A program made the position numbers and the translations under genes. From Paenibacillus paridis (GTDB lineage: Bacteria > Bacillota > Bacilli > Paenibacillales > Paenibacillaceae), in contig NZ_VCIX01000083.1 in the NCBI RefSeq assembly GCF_006345825.1, forward strand, positions 62,001-126,000: a stretch of DNA of 64,000 nucleotides. The letters run 5' to 3'. The notes below the pieces were generated by a model, which saw only the letters and a list, made by a program, of their open reading frames with translations, was not told where the DNA came from and searched no databases. Below, one piece after another: positions 16,486 to 25,932 of this stretch. The first letter of the stretch is position 1; every line of letters starts with the position of its first letter.

Positions 16486-17526
16486 TCACGCTAGGTTGGT
16501 TAAAGCATTTTTCAGCCAATCGTAAGCCAATCGCCCGCTTATTTCGTGAGCACCGGGAAATATATCCGTTTCAAGCTTATGCCCGGCTCCTTCCGACTCG
16601 TAAATGGCTTTGATTTCTGCAGCAGCCTTGCGAAAGCCGTTCACTGGAAAGATCGGATCCTGCTCGCCGGACTCCAGAAATAGCGGGCGCGGTGCAAGCA
16701 GTCCAATCAGCTCAGGCAGCTCCGCGTGTACGAGCAAGCCAGGCGTATAATTATCGATGCAATGATGAACGGCAAATATGCTGTCTTTGACCGTATTCGT
16801 AAAGCCCATCAGCACCGTTGCTTGAAGCCGGGCTTCCAATACGGCAGCCATATAGCCGATCAGCGCCCCGCCGGAGAAGCCCATCACGCCAATGCGGCCC
16901 GCGTTCACCTCTGGCCGTGAAGCTAAGTAACCGTAAGCCTTTAACGCTTCGGTTACGCGCAAGCCCGTCAGCGTCTTGCCTAGCATCATCAGCTGCGTAG
17001 ACAAATTGTAGCAGGAGCTTGACGTGTCGGGATCCTTCACCAAGTCAGACAGCAATCGGCGTTCACCGAAGCCGATCACATCTGGCGCGATGACGACCAT
17101 GCCCCGCTTGACCAATTGAACCGCAAAATGCTGATGAATGCCCGGTTTCTCTTCATCGGCCGTACCATCCTTCCGAAGACCGACGATCTCGCGACTGCCA
17201 TAACCATGGCCATGTAGGGCGAGCACGCCGGGCAGAGGCCCTTCTGCATGGTCTGGAATTAGTAGATAAGCCGCAAAGGTCAATTCCGGCGTAGCCGACA
17301 GTTCTACCCGCTCGCGGACAAATCCATCGCATTGAACACGCTCCAGCCGTTTGGGAGCATGCCCCAGATTAGACTCGAATTGCCCGATGACCTCGCGCAG
17401 GGCAGCTTTAAGTTTGGGTCTTCTTTCATTGCGAAGCTCGCGCTTCGCATTAGCTTGGTGCTGGCTAACTGCCTCATTATATAGCTTGTTTAACAAAGAA
17501 TCGCCATTCCACATCAGACCATTCAC
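16486..17526 (-). CDS. Alpha/beta hydrolase (dienelactone hydrolase/acetyl-esterase-like)
   Basis: 346 residues, cytoplasmic. The hydrolase fold is indicated by LALHGHGYGSRE (oxyanion region, about 102-113), the nucleophile elbow GFSGG with Ser218, SGEQDPIFP (acid Asp) and PGAHE (catalytic His) near the C-terminus. This is the long-N-terminus type often annotated as a putative acetyl-xylan or sugar-ester esterase in polysaccharide loci; the exact substrate cannot be read from sequence. Its start (ATG 17526) has only a weak ribosome binding site, AAGGCGG. It is divergent from the ABC transporter starting at 17785. Confidence 0.8.
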   Translation of the reverse strand: MNGLMWNGDSLLNKLYNEAVSQHQANAKRELRNERRPKLKAALREVIGQFESNLGHAPKRLERVQCDGFVRERVELSATPELTFAAYLLIPDHAEGPLPGVLALHGHGYGSREIVGLRKDGTADEEKPGIHQHFAVQLVKRGMVVIAPDVIGFGERRLLSDLVKDPDTSSSCYNLSTQLMMLGKTLTGLRVTEALKAYGYLASRPEVNAGRIGVMGFSGGALIGYMAAVLEARLQATVLMGFTNTVKDSIFAVHHCIDNYTPGLLVHAELPELIGLLAPRPLFLESGEQDPIFPVNGFRKAAAEIKAIYESEGAGHKLETDIFPGAHEISGRLAYDWLKNALTNLA

Positions 17527-17784
17527 CGCCTTGTCTAGCTTTTATGATCTTGATACGTCCATTCATGGAGCACGTTTCATAAAGAAGCCCGGGCTATGGC
17601 AGAGTACCTGCATTGGAAGCCAGTACAACTAATCACGATTACACACCTGCCAGCAAAATTTTGGGAATCTAACGTTTGTTGACTACGGTATCAAGTTTGT
17701 TGTCTAGAACGACCCAATCCTCCTACTATACAATGTACCTAACAAGTGCAGCACACCGCGAAGACACCGAAAGGAGTGAAAGGC

Positions 17785-18741
17785 ATGAAATCGACAGTTC
17801 AGCTCCAAGATAAAAGAAAGCGCTTACGAATTCGTTGGCACAAGCAGGATACGGAACTCACCCTCTTGGCATTGCCGACAACGATCTGGTACATCCTGTT
17901 TTGTTTCATCCCGATGTTCGGGATCATAATTGCCTTCAAAAACTTCAGAATTAGCGGCGGATTTTTGAGCAATGTCTTCAATAGCCCTTGGGTAGGCTTC
18001 AAAAACTTTGAATTCTTATTCAAGTCGAATGACGCTTGGATCATTATTCGAAACACCATTGGATACAACATTATCTTTATCGTCTTAGGCATTGTGTTGC
18101 CCGTCCTGCTCGCTATTATGATCGGACTGCTCCACAGCCGCAAGGCGAGCAAAGTCTATCAGACGATGATGTTCCTCCCCTATTTCCTATCTTGGGTTGT
18201 CGTCTCGGCGGTAGGCTGGGCGTTCCTAAGCTTTGACAAAGGAATTGTCAATCAGATGCTAGTCAATATGGGCGGCGATCCTGTGAACTGGTATATGGAG
18301 CCGGCATACTGGCCCTACTTTCTTATTCTCTTAAATGTCTGGAAAGGCTTAGGCTACGGCATGGTCATCTATCTGGCAACCATCACAAGCCTGGATAGCA
18401 CCTATTATGAAGCAGCTGTAATTGATGGCGCTTCCATTTGGCAGCAGACGAGATACATTACCTTGCCCATGCTCAAACTTGTTATCGTCATGCTGTTCAT
18501 CTTGGCAGTTGGACGGATATTCTACACCGACTTTGGCTTGTTCTATCAGGTCACCCGAGATTCCAATTCTTTGTTCAACGTGTCTACCACCATCGATGTC
18601 ATGGTGTACAAACAACTGAAATCCGCTACTTTAGGGATGGCGGCTGCCGCCGCATTCGTGCAGTCGGTTCTGGGCTGTGCAACGATTCTAATCGCTAACT
18701 GGATTGTTCGCAAAATTGATCCGGATAGCGCGATGATGTAA
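17785..18741 (+). CDS. ABC sugar transporter permease, LplB type
   Basis: 318 residues from the ATG at 17785, preceded by AAAGGAG; upstream ATG and TTG codons are poorly placed. It has a Lys/Arg-rich cytoplasmic N-terminus, about six membrane spans, and an EAA loop YEAAVIDGASIWQQTRYITLP (about 213-233). It is the first gene of the plus-strand run 17785-25462, followed 12 bases later by the partner permease. A CcpA-like sequence (AGAAAGCGCTTACG) lies inside the ORF at 17815-17828. Substrate unknown; context suggests a side-chain oligosaccharide containing arabinose or fucose. Confidence 0.92.
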   Translation: MKSTVQLQDKRKRLRIRWHKQDTELTLLALPTTIWYILFCFIPMFGIIIAFKNFRISGGFLSNVFNSPWVGFKNFEFLFKSNDAWIIIRNTIGYNIIFIVLGIVLPVLLAIMIGLLHSRKASKVYQTMMFLPYFLSWVVVSAVGWAFLSFDKGIVNQMLVNMGGDPVNWYMEPAYWPYFLILLNVWKGLGYGMVIYLATITSLDSTYYEAAVIDGASIWQQTRYITLPMLKLVIVMLFILAVGRIFYTDFGLFYQVTRDSNSLFNVSTTIDVMVYKQLKSATLGMAAAAAFVQSVLGCATILIANWIVRKIDPDSAMM

Positions 18742-18753
18742 GGAGGTCACGCC

Positions 18754-19683
18754 ATGTCAACGAAAACGACTTATGAATCAGGCCTTGAGAAATTCAACCG
18801 AACAAGCAGCGTCGTAAACCTCTCTTTCCATCTGATATTTATCGTCTTGGCGCTGCTTTGCGTCATCCCTGTCATCGTTGTTCTATCCATCTCCTTGTCC
18901 AGCGAGGACTCCATACGGGAGACAGGTTACCATCTGCTGCCGGTTGCACTCTCAGGTGAGGCCTACGCCTATGTAATCAAGCAGGGAACGATGATTTTGC
19001 GGGCGCTCGGCGTATCTGCTCTTGTTACGGCGGTGGGTACTGTGCTTGGCGTACTGCTTACCACCTCCATGGGTTATGTGCTTTCTCGCCCAACCTACAA
19101 GCTGAACGGCTTCCTGACCTGGATCGTATTCATCCCCATGATCTTTAATGGCGGTTTGGTATCGAGCTACTTCATTAATACAAATCTATTGGGACTTAAA
19201 GATAGCGTATGGGCGCTTATTCTACCGCTTGCCGTCTCATCGTTCAACGTTATTATATGCAAAACTTTTTTTAAAAGCACGATTCCCGATGGCCTGATTG
19301 AATCTGCCGAAATAGATGGAGCAAGCCAGCTGCGGATCTTTTTCTCCATCATCCTGCCGATCTCCCTGCCAGTTATTGCAACGATTGGACTGTTCCTCTG
19401 CTTCTCTTATTGGAATGACTGGTTCCAATCAATGCTGTATATCGACAACCAGAACCTCTATTCACTGCAAGCGCTGCTAAATAGCTTGATGAGCAATGTG
19501 GATGCCCTTGCCAAAAATGCCGCAAGCATGGGCGTTAGCTATGCCGTGCTTGTTGCAACAATGCCGAAGGAATCGGCCCGCATGGCTGTAGCCATTATCA
19601 TCGTTCTGCCTGTAGCCTTTGCCTATCCGTTCTTCCAGAAATATTTTATCTCCGGATTAACGATCGGCGCTGTCAAAGGATAA
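18754..19683 (+). CDS. ABC sugar transporter permease, YtcP type
   Basis: 309 residues. It starts at the ATG at 18754 with AAGGAGG. It has six predicted membrane spans, the EAA loop ESAEIDGASQLRIFFSIILP (about 186-205) and the family C-terminus KYFISGLTIGAVKG. It pairs with the 17785 permease; the binding lipoprotein follows 87 bases later. No ATPase gene is near, as in the xylan locus. Confidence 0.93.
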   Translation: MSTKTTYESGLEKFNRTSSVVNLSFHLIFIVLALLCVIPVIVVLSISLSSEDSIRETGYHLLPVALSGEAYAYVIKQGTMILRALGVSALVTAVGTVLGVLLTTSMGYVLSRPTYKLNGFLTWIVFIPMIFNGGLVSSYFINTNLLGLKDSVWALILPLAVSSFNVIICKTFFKSTIPDGLIESAEIDGASQLRIFFSIILPISLPVIATIGLFLCFSYWNDWFQSMLYIDNQNLYSLQALLNSLMSNVDALAKNAASMGVSYAVLVATMPKESARMAVAIIIVLPVAFAYPFFQKYFISGLTIGAVKG

Positions 19684-19770
19684 GACACGAAATAAGCCAG
19701 GCTTGCTTGGTTTATGATAGATCGCTGTACTACGCGTACGGTGAACCAACTTCAATAAGGGGGAAATGAA

Positions 19771-21276
19771 ATGAAGAAATCTTGGAAGCTCGTCTCTATG
19801 CTTTGTACGCTCACCCTACTGGTGGCTGCCCTAGCCGCCTGCTCCGGCTCGAACTCTCCAGCTGCAACAAATGCGCCAAAGTCATCTAATGCAGCCACAG
19901 ATGCACCAAAGGATACCGAGACACCTAGTAAAGATATTCCGACGCTCGTCTGGTGGACAATCGGCGGCCAAGTCCCGAATAATTTCGGGAAAGCTATCGA
20001 TGCTATGAATGCCTATACAGCTGAGAAGATTGGTGTAAAAATTGATATCAAGGTAGCCAGCTGGGGCGAATGGGATACCAAAATCAACACCATTGTGAAT
20101 ACGGGCGAACCTTTCGACATTATGTTCACAAATAGCGGTAAATACAGCAAGCAGGTAGCGATGGGAGCTTTTGCCGATCTCACCGATCTGGTTCAAAGTG
20201 AAACTCCTGAATTATACAAATTGATTCCGGAAAAGGTATGGGATGGGACGAAAATTGGCGGTAAATATTATTCCGTTCCTACCTATAAGGACTCTGCGCT
20301 AACGCAATATTGGGTATACGATGATAAATACGTGCAGAAATACAATATCGATATCAACAGCATCAAAACACTTCAGGACTTGGATGCTCCTTTGCACAGC
20401 ATAAAATCTGGCGAAGGCAAGAGCTTCTACCCATTGCCAATGACACAAGGCGAAGGCTTGAACGGTTTCTTTAACAACTATGACGATCTAACGCTCGGCT
20501 TCTCTCCGATTGGCGTCAAAGCTGACGATGCATCACGTACCGTTGTCTCTGTTCTTGAACAGCCTGACATTATGGCCGATCTGAAGCTCCTGCACCAATG
20601 GTATCAAGATGGCATCATCAACCCTGATGCTCCAACGAAAACAGAGAACGACAAAGGCAGACCATTCTTTGCAGCACAGGCGTTCCCAGGCGCGGAAGTA
20701 AGCTGGCAAATCAATGATGCCGTTCAAAAGTATGACATGGTTCAGCATTTCGGGCCTATTTATACAACAAGTACGATCCAAGGCTCCTTGAATGCCATTT
20801 CCGCGAATTCGAAATACAAGAAGGAAGCTTTGAAGTACCTCGAATTAGTGAACACAGATCCAAAACTGCGCAATATGCTTGCATTCGGTGAGTTAGACGT
20901 GGACTACAAAAATGTCGATGGCGAGAAGGTCATCGAGCGTACTTCCGATACTTGGCCGCTGGCTGCATACTCGCAAGCTACGTTCTTTAACTTAGCCGTT
21001 ACCAAAGGCGCTCCTGAGGATCAGTGGGATCAGGTTAAAAAGCTGAACGATGCAGCGACATCTTCCACTCTGCTTGGTTTTGCGCTGGACATCAGCAATC
21101 TTCAAACTGAAGTAGCGAATTGCCAATCGGTATGGGATAAATACAAGTATGAACTCATTACTGGCGCTTCCGATCCTGAGAAAGTAATTCCGAAGCTTAC
21201 CGCTGAACTAAAGTCTGCTGGCATGGACACGATTATGAAAGCAGCCCAAGAGCAAATCAATAGCTACTTCAAGTAA
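19771..21276 (+). CDS. Sugar-binding lipoprotein of ABC importer
   Basis: 501 residues; the ATG follows AAGGGGGAAA. The signal peptide is MKKSWKLVSMLCTLTLLVAA with the lipobox LAAC (Cys24), then an Ala/Ser/Pro/Thr linker. The mature part is an extracellular solute-binding protein with VWWTIGGQVPNNF at its start and a C-terminal TSSTLLGFALDISNL segment shared with the second lipoprotein at 23942. It supplies substrate to the permeases encoded just upstream. A terminator follows seven bases after the stop, so the sensor genes downstream have their own start. Confidence 0.92.
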   Translation: MKKSWKLVSMLCTLTLLVAALAACSGSNSPAATNAPKSSNAATDAPKDTETPSKDIPTLVWWTIGGQVPNNFGKAIDAMNAYTAEKIGVKIDIKVASWGEWDTKINTIVNTGEPFDIMFTNSGKYSKQVAMGAFADLTDLVQSETPELYKLIPEKVWDGTKIGGKYYSVPTYKDSALTQYWVYDDKYVQKYNIDINSIKTLQDLDAPLHSIKSGEGKSFYPLPMTQGEGLNGFFNNYDDLTLGFSPIGVKADDASRTVVSVLEQPDIMADLKLLHQWYQDGIINPDAPTKTENDKGRPFFAAQAFPGAEVSWQINDAVQKYDMVQHFGPIYTTSTIQGSLNAISANSKYKKEALKYLELVNTDPKLRNMLAFGELDVDYKNVDGEKVIERTSDTWPLAAYSQATFFNLAVTKGAPEDQWDQVKKLNDAATSSTLLGFALDISNLQTEVANCQSVWDKYKYELITGASDPEKVIPKLTAELKSAGMDTIMKAAQEQINSYFK

Positions 21277-21282
21277 AACAAC

Positions 21283-21326
21283 AAAGCATCCCTTATAGAG
21301 ACACTCTGTATGGGATGCTTTTCTTT
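21283..21326 (+). terminator. Rho-independent terminator
   Basis: AAGCATCCCTTATAGAG pairs with CTCTGTATGGGATGCTT and is followed by TTCTTTT, directly after the binding lipoprotein gene. It separates the transporter operon from the sensor genes. Confidence 0.85.
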
Positions 21327-21366
21327 TGCTGCCTATGAAGCTTTGCATAATCATGTTAAAGTGGTA

Positions 21367-21381
21367 TGGTAAACGCTTACT
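21367..21381 (+). promoter_or_regulatory. CcpA-like site before the sensor kinase
   Basis: TGGTAAACGCTTACT contains the near-palindrome GTAAACGCTTAC with the central CG of CcpA operators but departs from the consensus at the outer positions. It lies 32 bases before the kinase start at 21413. Weak but plausible. Confidence 0.35.
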
Positions 21382-21412
21382 TTATGGCTAGCTGCTGCAA
21401 TTGAGGTGCCCT

Positions 21413-23176
21413 ATGAGCTCTTTTTTACAAATCAAAATTTACCGATACAAGTTTATTGCCTATGTCATCTTCGTTGTAACCATTGGACTCGCGCTTGGCA
21501 TTCTGACCTGTGCCATGCTGCTGAATCAATGGATTGGCGATGCCCGTTTAGAGGCTGCAAATGCTTTCGCTGGTGTGGAGAATGAACTGCAGTATGATGC
21601 CGACCGAATTGAGGCTTATATGCAGCGCATCTACTCTAATCACGGTCTGATGGATGATGCCCGCAGCTTTTTAAGCAGCAGCGCCGAAGGCTACTTAACC
21701 AATAGTTTGGAAAACAGCCAATTCTCACAGCCGCTAGTATCTTTTCCAGAGGATATAAAAACCTATTTATACAGCTGGGCGCAAGGCGGAATCACGCAGG
21801 TTAGTTTGCATACCAGCCAGTATGGCAATGTCGTACACTTTAACGATAACGGAATCGCAAGTTTCCTATTCGGTCTTCCGAATACAGATGAAGCTTTCCA
21901 AGATACCATTCTTAAGGGCTTCGTCTATCGCAAGAAACTATCGGATCCAGCACTCGGCTCTAAGGAATTAGGGGAGCTTCGCTTCTTGGTCAGCAGTGAG
22001 CGAATCTTTAAATCCATTCAAAATTATCGATTGGGAGAGGCCGCTGCAGTTAGCGCTTCCGGTGAAATCTATCTTATCGGCAGCGGACAAGGCCAAAGCT
22101 TCAAGGAATTATCCCTTCTTGCGGCAGCGAATGGACGCAGTCATGGTTATATCTCGAAGGGACTTTTTGAACACAGCTTTTTTATCACCTTTCCTTCAAC
22201 CAAATTCAATTTCAAATTCGTTAGCATTGTTGATTTATCCATGTTGATTCGGCAGCATGCCAAGATGCTGTTCACCATCTTTCTGATCGTATTAACGACC
22301 ATGATTAGCGTGCTGCTGCTCATTGTGTACAATTTGCGGGATGATTCCCGCTTCCTGCACCGCATTATTCAATCGATTGGACGGGTAAAAACAGCCAATT
22401 TCACGCCTAATCGCCCTGCCCGCTACCGCCGCAATGAATATGGCATGATCGCAAGGGAATTAGACGATATGATCCAGCAGTTGGATAAACATATCCGCAA
22501 TGAATATTTATTTAAGCTAAAACAGCAAGAAACCGAGATGAAAGCTCTTCAAAATCAGATCAATCCCCATTTTCTATACAATACGTTAGAGGTGATCCGC
22601 TCCACGGCCCTGGTTAACCAGGATAGGGATACCGCAGATGCCATCGCTACCTTAGGAGCGCTTTATCGCGAAATCGTCAAAAAAGAAAATATTATTACGA
22701 TTGCAAGTGAGCTGGAATTGCTGCATAAATACTTAGAGATTATGGAATTTAAGTATCCAGAACGTTTTTTCTATCAAGTCAATGTAGACCCTGCGCTGCT
22801 CTCGATCCCTACCGTGAAATTTTGGATGCAGCCTTTGGCCGAGAACTTTTTCATCCATGGATTTAACGCAAGCCATGAGTTTAACCTTTACATCGTTAAC
22901 GGCTGGGAAGGCGAACATGAGTATGTATTGGAATTTGTCGATAACGGGCGCGGCATACAAGCCGAGCGTTTAAACGCCGTGCGAAGCACGCTGTCCAATC
23001 AGGATGATACTTCCTCCGGGAGCATCGGTTTGCGCAATGTATACACAAGGCTTCATTTCTTTTACGGGAAAAGCTTTTCTATTGAAATTGCAAATAACGA
23101 GGAAGCTGGCGTTAAAATTTCTGTACGGATTCCAAAAGAGGTGACCACGAATGTACAAACTGCTGATCATGGATGA
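21413..23176 (+). CDS. YesM-type sensor histidine kinase
   Basis: 587 residues from the ATG at 21413 (TTGAGGTG upstream). Order: TM1 (about 13-38), extracellular sensor (about 40-280), TM2 (about 285-308), HAMP-like linker, LQNQINPHFLYNTLEVIRS as the phosphoacceptor box, and an ATPase region with DNGRGIQAERL. It overlaps the next gene (23151) by 26 bases and the two are surely co-translated. It probably senses the substrate of the adjacent transporter. Confidence 0.92.
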   Translation: MSSFLQIKIYRYKFIAYVIFVVTIGLALGILTCAMLLNQWIGDARLEAANAFAGVENELQYDADRIEAYMQRIYSNHGLMDDARSFLSSSAEGYLTNSLENSQFSQPLVSFPEDIKTYLYSWAQGGITQVSLHTSQYGNVVHFNDNGIASFLFGLPNTDEAFQDTILKGFVYRKKLSDPALGSKELGELRFLVSSERIFKSIQNYRLGEAAAVSASGEIYLIGSGQGQSFKELSLLAAANGRSHGYISKGLFEHSFFITFPSTKFNFKFVSIVDLSMLIRQHAKMLFTIFLIVLTTMISVLLLIVYNLRDDSRFLHRIIQSIGRVKTANFTPNRPARYRRNEYGMIARELDDMIQQLDKHIRNEYLFKLKQQETEMKALQNQINPHFLYNTLEVIRSTALVNQDRDTADAIATLGALYREIVKKENIITIASELELLHKYLEIMEFKYPERFFYQVNVDPALLSIPTVKFWMQPLAENFFIHGFNASHEFNLYIVNGWEGEHEYVLEFVDNGRGIQAERLNAVRSTLSNQDDTSSGSIGLRNVYTRLHFFYGKSFSIEIANNEEAGVKISVRIPKEVTTNVQTADHG

Positions 23177-23912
23177 TGAGCCGCAAATTTTAGAGGGAAT
23201 GAAGCGAATCCTGGACTGGAAACAATACGGCTTCAGCCGAATAGATACATGCGAATCTACGGAAGCGGCCATGTCCAAGGTTGTAGACCTGCTGCCGGAT
23301 GTCGCGATTTTTGATGTCTGCGTTGGCAAGGACCTTGGTTATGAAACGATCCAAAGACTGAACGAGCTCCAAATCCCAACCAAATATGTCATTATGAGCG
23401 GCTATAGTGAATTCAAGTATGCCCAAGAAGCCATTCGCTGCGGCGTTAAAGACTATCTGCTCAAGCCTCTGGATCGTACCAAGCTGCAGAAAGTGATTGA
23501 GAAAATTATTATTGAAGATCTTCATGGGACCATAGGCAATGCAAGCAGCGAAAGCTTGAACAAGGACCCGGTGCTAGGTGTGAGCTATGACAGCCTCTCC
23601 AAGCTTGTCAACCGCATCCTGCTGATGATCAAAACCGAGTATACACAAAACATCACTTTAAAATCGGTGGCAGAGCTCTTCCAGATGAACAGCACCTACC
23701 TTGGACAATTATTTCTTAAAGAATCAGGAATGAAATTTTCAGAATATCTAATGGCTTATCGTATGCTGCTCGCCCAGGAGCGCATCCAATCAACAGATGA
23801 GAAAATTTCATCTATCGCCATTTCCGTAGGCTATAATAATCTCAATTATTTTTATACCCATTTTCAAAGCTTTTTCGGGAAATCACCCTCTGATCTGCGG
23901 GGAAAAGGATAA
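23151..23912 (+). CDS. Short YesN-type response regulator
   Basis: 253 residues, about half the usual YesN length: the receiver (1-120) is joined almost directly to the AraC-type DNA-binding domain (about 155-253) without the long middle region. The phosphoacceptor is Asp55 in AIFDVCVGKD; the usual D-x-R-M-P loop is altered. The output domain has SVAELFQMNSTYLGQLFLKE and ISSIAISVGYNNLNYFYTHF. It starts inside the kinase gene, so the pair is coupled. It likely regulates the transporter operons on both sides. Confidence 0.9.
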   Translation: MYKLLIMDDEPQILEGMKRILDWKQYGFSRIDTCESTEAAMSKVVDLLPDVAIFDVCVGKDLGYETIQRLNELQIPTKYVIMSGYSEFKYAQEAIRCGVKDYLLKPLDRTKLQKVIEKIIIEDLHGTIGNASSESLNKDPVLGVSYDSLSKLVNRILLMIKTEYTQNITLKSVAELFQMNSTYLGQLFLKESGMKFSEYLMAYRMLLAQERIQSTDEKISSIAISVGYNNLNYFYTHFQSFFGKSPSDLRGKG

Positions 23913-23941
23913 CAACGATCAAGGCAGAATGGAGAATATGG

Positions 23942-25462
23942 ATGCAAAAGTGCTCTAGATACAAACGTATCTTCATGACCATCAGTATCATACTGCTGCT
24001 CTCAGCGTACTCAACCGGCTGCTCCCGACCGCCGAGCAGAAATATCGATAATATCGATTATAGCGAAACCGTAAATCTGATCTACTACACAATTGGAGAG
24101 CCCGACAAGGATCTGAAGCTTGTAAATGATAAAATCAATGAAATCACAGCTCGCAAAATTGGCGTGACGATCACCTATATCAAGGTTGGCTGGCAAGAGT
24201 ATGAAGATCGGCTGAATACCCTTATTTCCGCAGGAACTCCGTTCGACATTGCTTTTGCATCCAACTATGCAACTACGACAATGCGCGGCGCATGGCTGAA
24301 GCTTGATGATTATCTTACGAGTCTAGGCAAGGATCTGTACAACACCGTTGACCCTATCTTTTGGCAGGGGGTACAAATGAATGACGGAGGCATCTATGGC
24401 GTTCCGACCAATAAAGAGCTTGCCGTGCGTGATCATTGGATGTACCCTGCTTCCATCGTAAAAAAGTACAATATCGACATTTCCAAATACAATACGCTGG
24501 AATCGCTTGAACCGTTGCTTCAGATGATTCAGCAGAAAGAGCCTGCTTACATCCCTATGGAATTAGATCGGGATTCGCATAATTTTTTCGCTCTTTATGG
24601 CTACGAATATATAGTAAACAATAAAGTACCCTTAATGGTAAAATCTCTGGATGCTGACGCTAAAGTTGTGAATATCTTTGAGACCAAGGAAGCTCGGCAA
24701 ATATTAGACACATTAAGACGTTACTATAAGGAAGGCTTTATAAACAAAGACGCCGCGCTGCGGGAGCCTGGCGGACTTAAGCGCGGGGATAAGGTATTCT
24801 GGAAGTCCTCCGGCGGCGGCCCCATCTCGGAGACGACATGGAGCAAGGATCGCGGCTACAAGGTCGTATCGAATCCCGTCACCCCCAATATCGTTACCAC
24901 GGAGTCCGTTCGCGGGGGAATCATGGCTGTAAATGCCAATACCCAACATCCCATTGAGTCTATTAAGTTTCTGAACCTGCTCAATACCGATCCCGAACTA
25001 CGAAACTTATTTAATTATGGCATTGAAGGGGTACATTACAGGCTGAGCGAAAATGGGCAGGCGATCCCCATTCCCGGCAAAGATAGCGAAGGCAATCCGA
25101 TCGCGGATGCGCCAGCAAGCTATGCAGGCGTACAATATACGCAGGGCAACTGGTTTATCCTGAGAACTATGGGCGGCGATAACCCGGAACCCCTTGATAA
25201 ATGGGAGCAATTCCGTAAAAACAATGCTGATGCAGTCAAGTCTACCGTACTCGGCTTTACTCCTGATTTATCCAATCTGGCGGCCCAAGTGGAAAACATC
25301 GAGATGATTTGGAAAAAATACTATCCAAGCCTCATGACTGGCACTGTCGATGTTGATGCGATCCTCCCCAAGTTTAACGAGGAGCTTAAGCAAGCAGGCA
25401 TCGAAGAAGTACAGAGGGAAACACAGAAGCAGTTGGATGCGAGGCGCGGCAGCAAGAAGTAA
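23942..25462 (+). CDS. Second sugar-binding lipoprotein (or sensor accessory)
   Basis: 506 residues. The ATG at 23942 has GGAG seven bases upstream. The N-terminus IFMTISIILLLSAYSTGC is a lipoprotein signal with the lipobox Cys at about 27. The mature domain resembles the lipoprotein at 19771, with matching NLIYYTIGEPDK, YGVPTNKELA and STVLGFTPDLSNL segments, so the two are paralogues. Being last in the kinase-regulator operon rather than next to permeases, it may present ligand to the kinase or be an alternative binding protein for the same pore. No clear terminator follows. Confidence 0.88.
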   Translation: MQKCSRYKRIFMTISIILLLSAYSTGCSRPPSRNIDNIDYSETVNLIYYTIGEPDKDLKLVNDKINEITARKIGVTITYIKVGWQEYEDRLNTLISAGTPFDIAFASNYATTTMRGAWLKLDDYLTSLGKDLYNTVDPIFWQGVQMNDGGIYGVPTNKELAVRDHWMYPASIVKKYNIDISKYNTLESLEPLLQMIQQKEPAYIPMELDRDSHNFFALYGYEYIVNNKVPLMVKSLDADAKVVNIFETKEARQILDTLRRYYKEGFINKDAALREPGGLKRGDKVFWKSSGGGPISETTWSKDRGYKVVSNPVTPNIVTTESVRGGIMAVNANTQHPIESIKFLNLLNTDPELRNLFNYGIEGVHYRLSENGQAIPIPGKDSEGNPIADAPASYAGVQYTQGNWFILRTMGGDNPEPLDKWEQFRKNNADAVKSTVLGFTPDLSNLAAQVENIEMIWKKYYPSLMTGTVDVDAILPKFNEELKQAGIEEVQRETQKQLDARRGSKK

Positions 25463-25932
25463 GCTTTATAGCAGCTCTTATTGTTCTTGTTGCTCTTGCA
25501 CCCCGTTAACGAACCGGGAACCTTCCCTCGTATCCATTCCATAGCAGCAATCAGTATCTCGCGTTGATTCTATTCAAGCCAGCGTACGGTTTGGCTATAT
25601 TTTGAAGATTTCTCCATCTCGGGGGGCTCTGTCTCACTCACTTTAGTATGACTTCAATCCATTTTTAATTTAGCTGGAATTTTTCCCGCTATTTTAAGGG
25701 ATTTCAGGATTTTGAGGCATTTAGTTGCAATTTCTCCCGTTAATCCCAGGTCTAAAGCAGAAAACACCTAAAAACGATTGAATTAACGGGAGAAATTCCC
25801 TTTATTTCATATACTCAGCAAAGAAAGCAATTTTAGCGGGAGGAATTCCCTCTAAATCATAACCATTCTTAACCATCTCCCCCTCAAACGGATGTAAGCA
25901 ACGCATATCGATATTCTCTTCAGTTCGTTTAT
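25463..25932. other. Noncoding gap holding repeat copy B
   Basis: 470 bases with no credible coding sequence. The main content is the four-armed repeat at 25670-25858. The first 200 bases show no recognisable structure. Confidence 0.6.
25670..25858. repeat. Four-armed palindromic intergenic repeat, copy B
   Basis: Arms: AGCTGGAATTTTTCCCGC near 25672-25689, GTTGCAATTTCTCCCGTTAA near 25723-25742, TTAACGGGAGAAATTCCC near 25783-25800, and TTAGCGGGAGGAATTCCC near 25833-25850. Core and order match copy A. Confidence 0.8.

Noticed and set aside
17815-17828. CcpA-like site inside the LplB-type permease gene
   Set aside because: AGAAAGCGCTTACG deviates at both outer positions and lies within coding sequence; too weak to list as a feature on its own.
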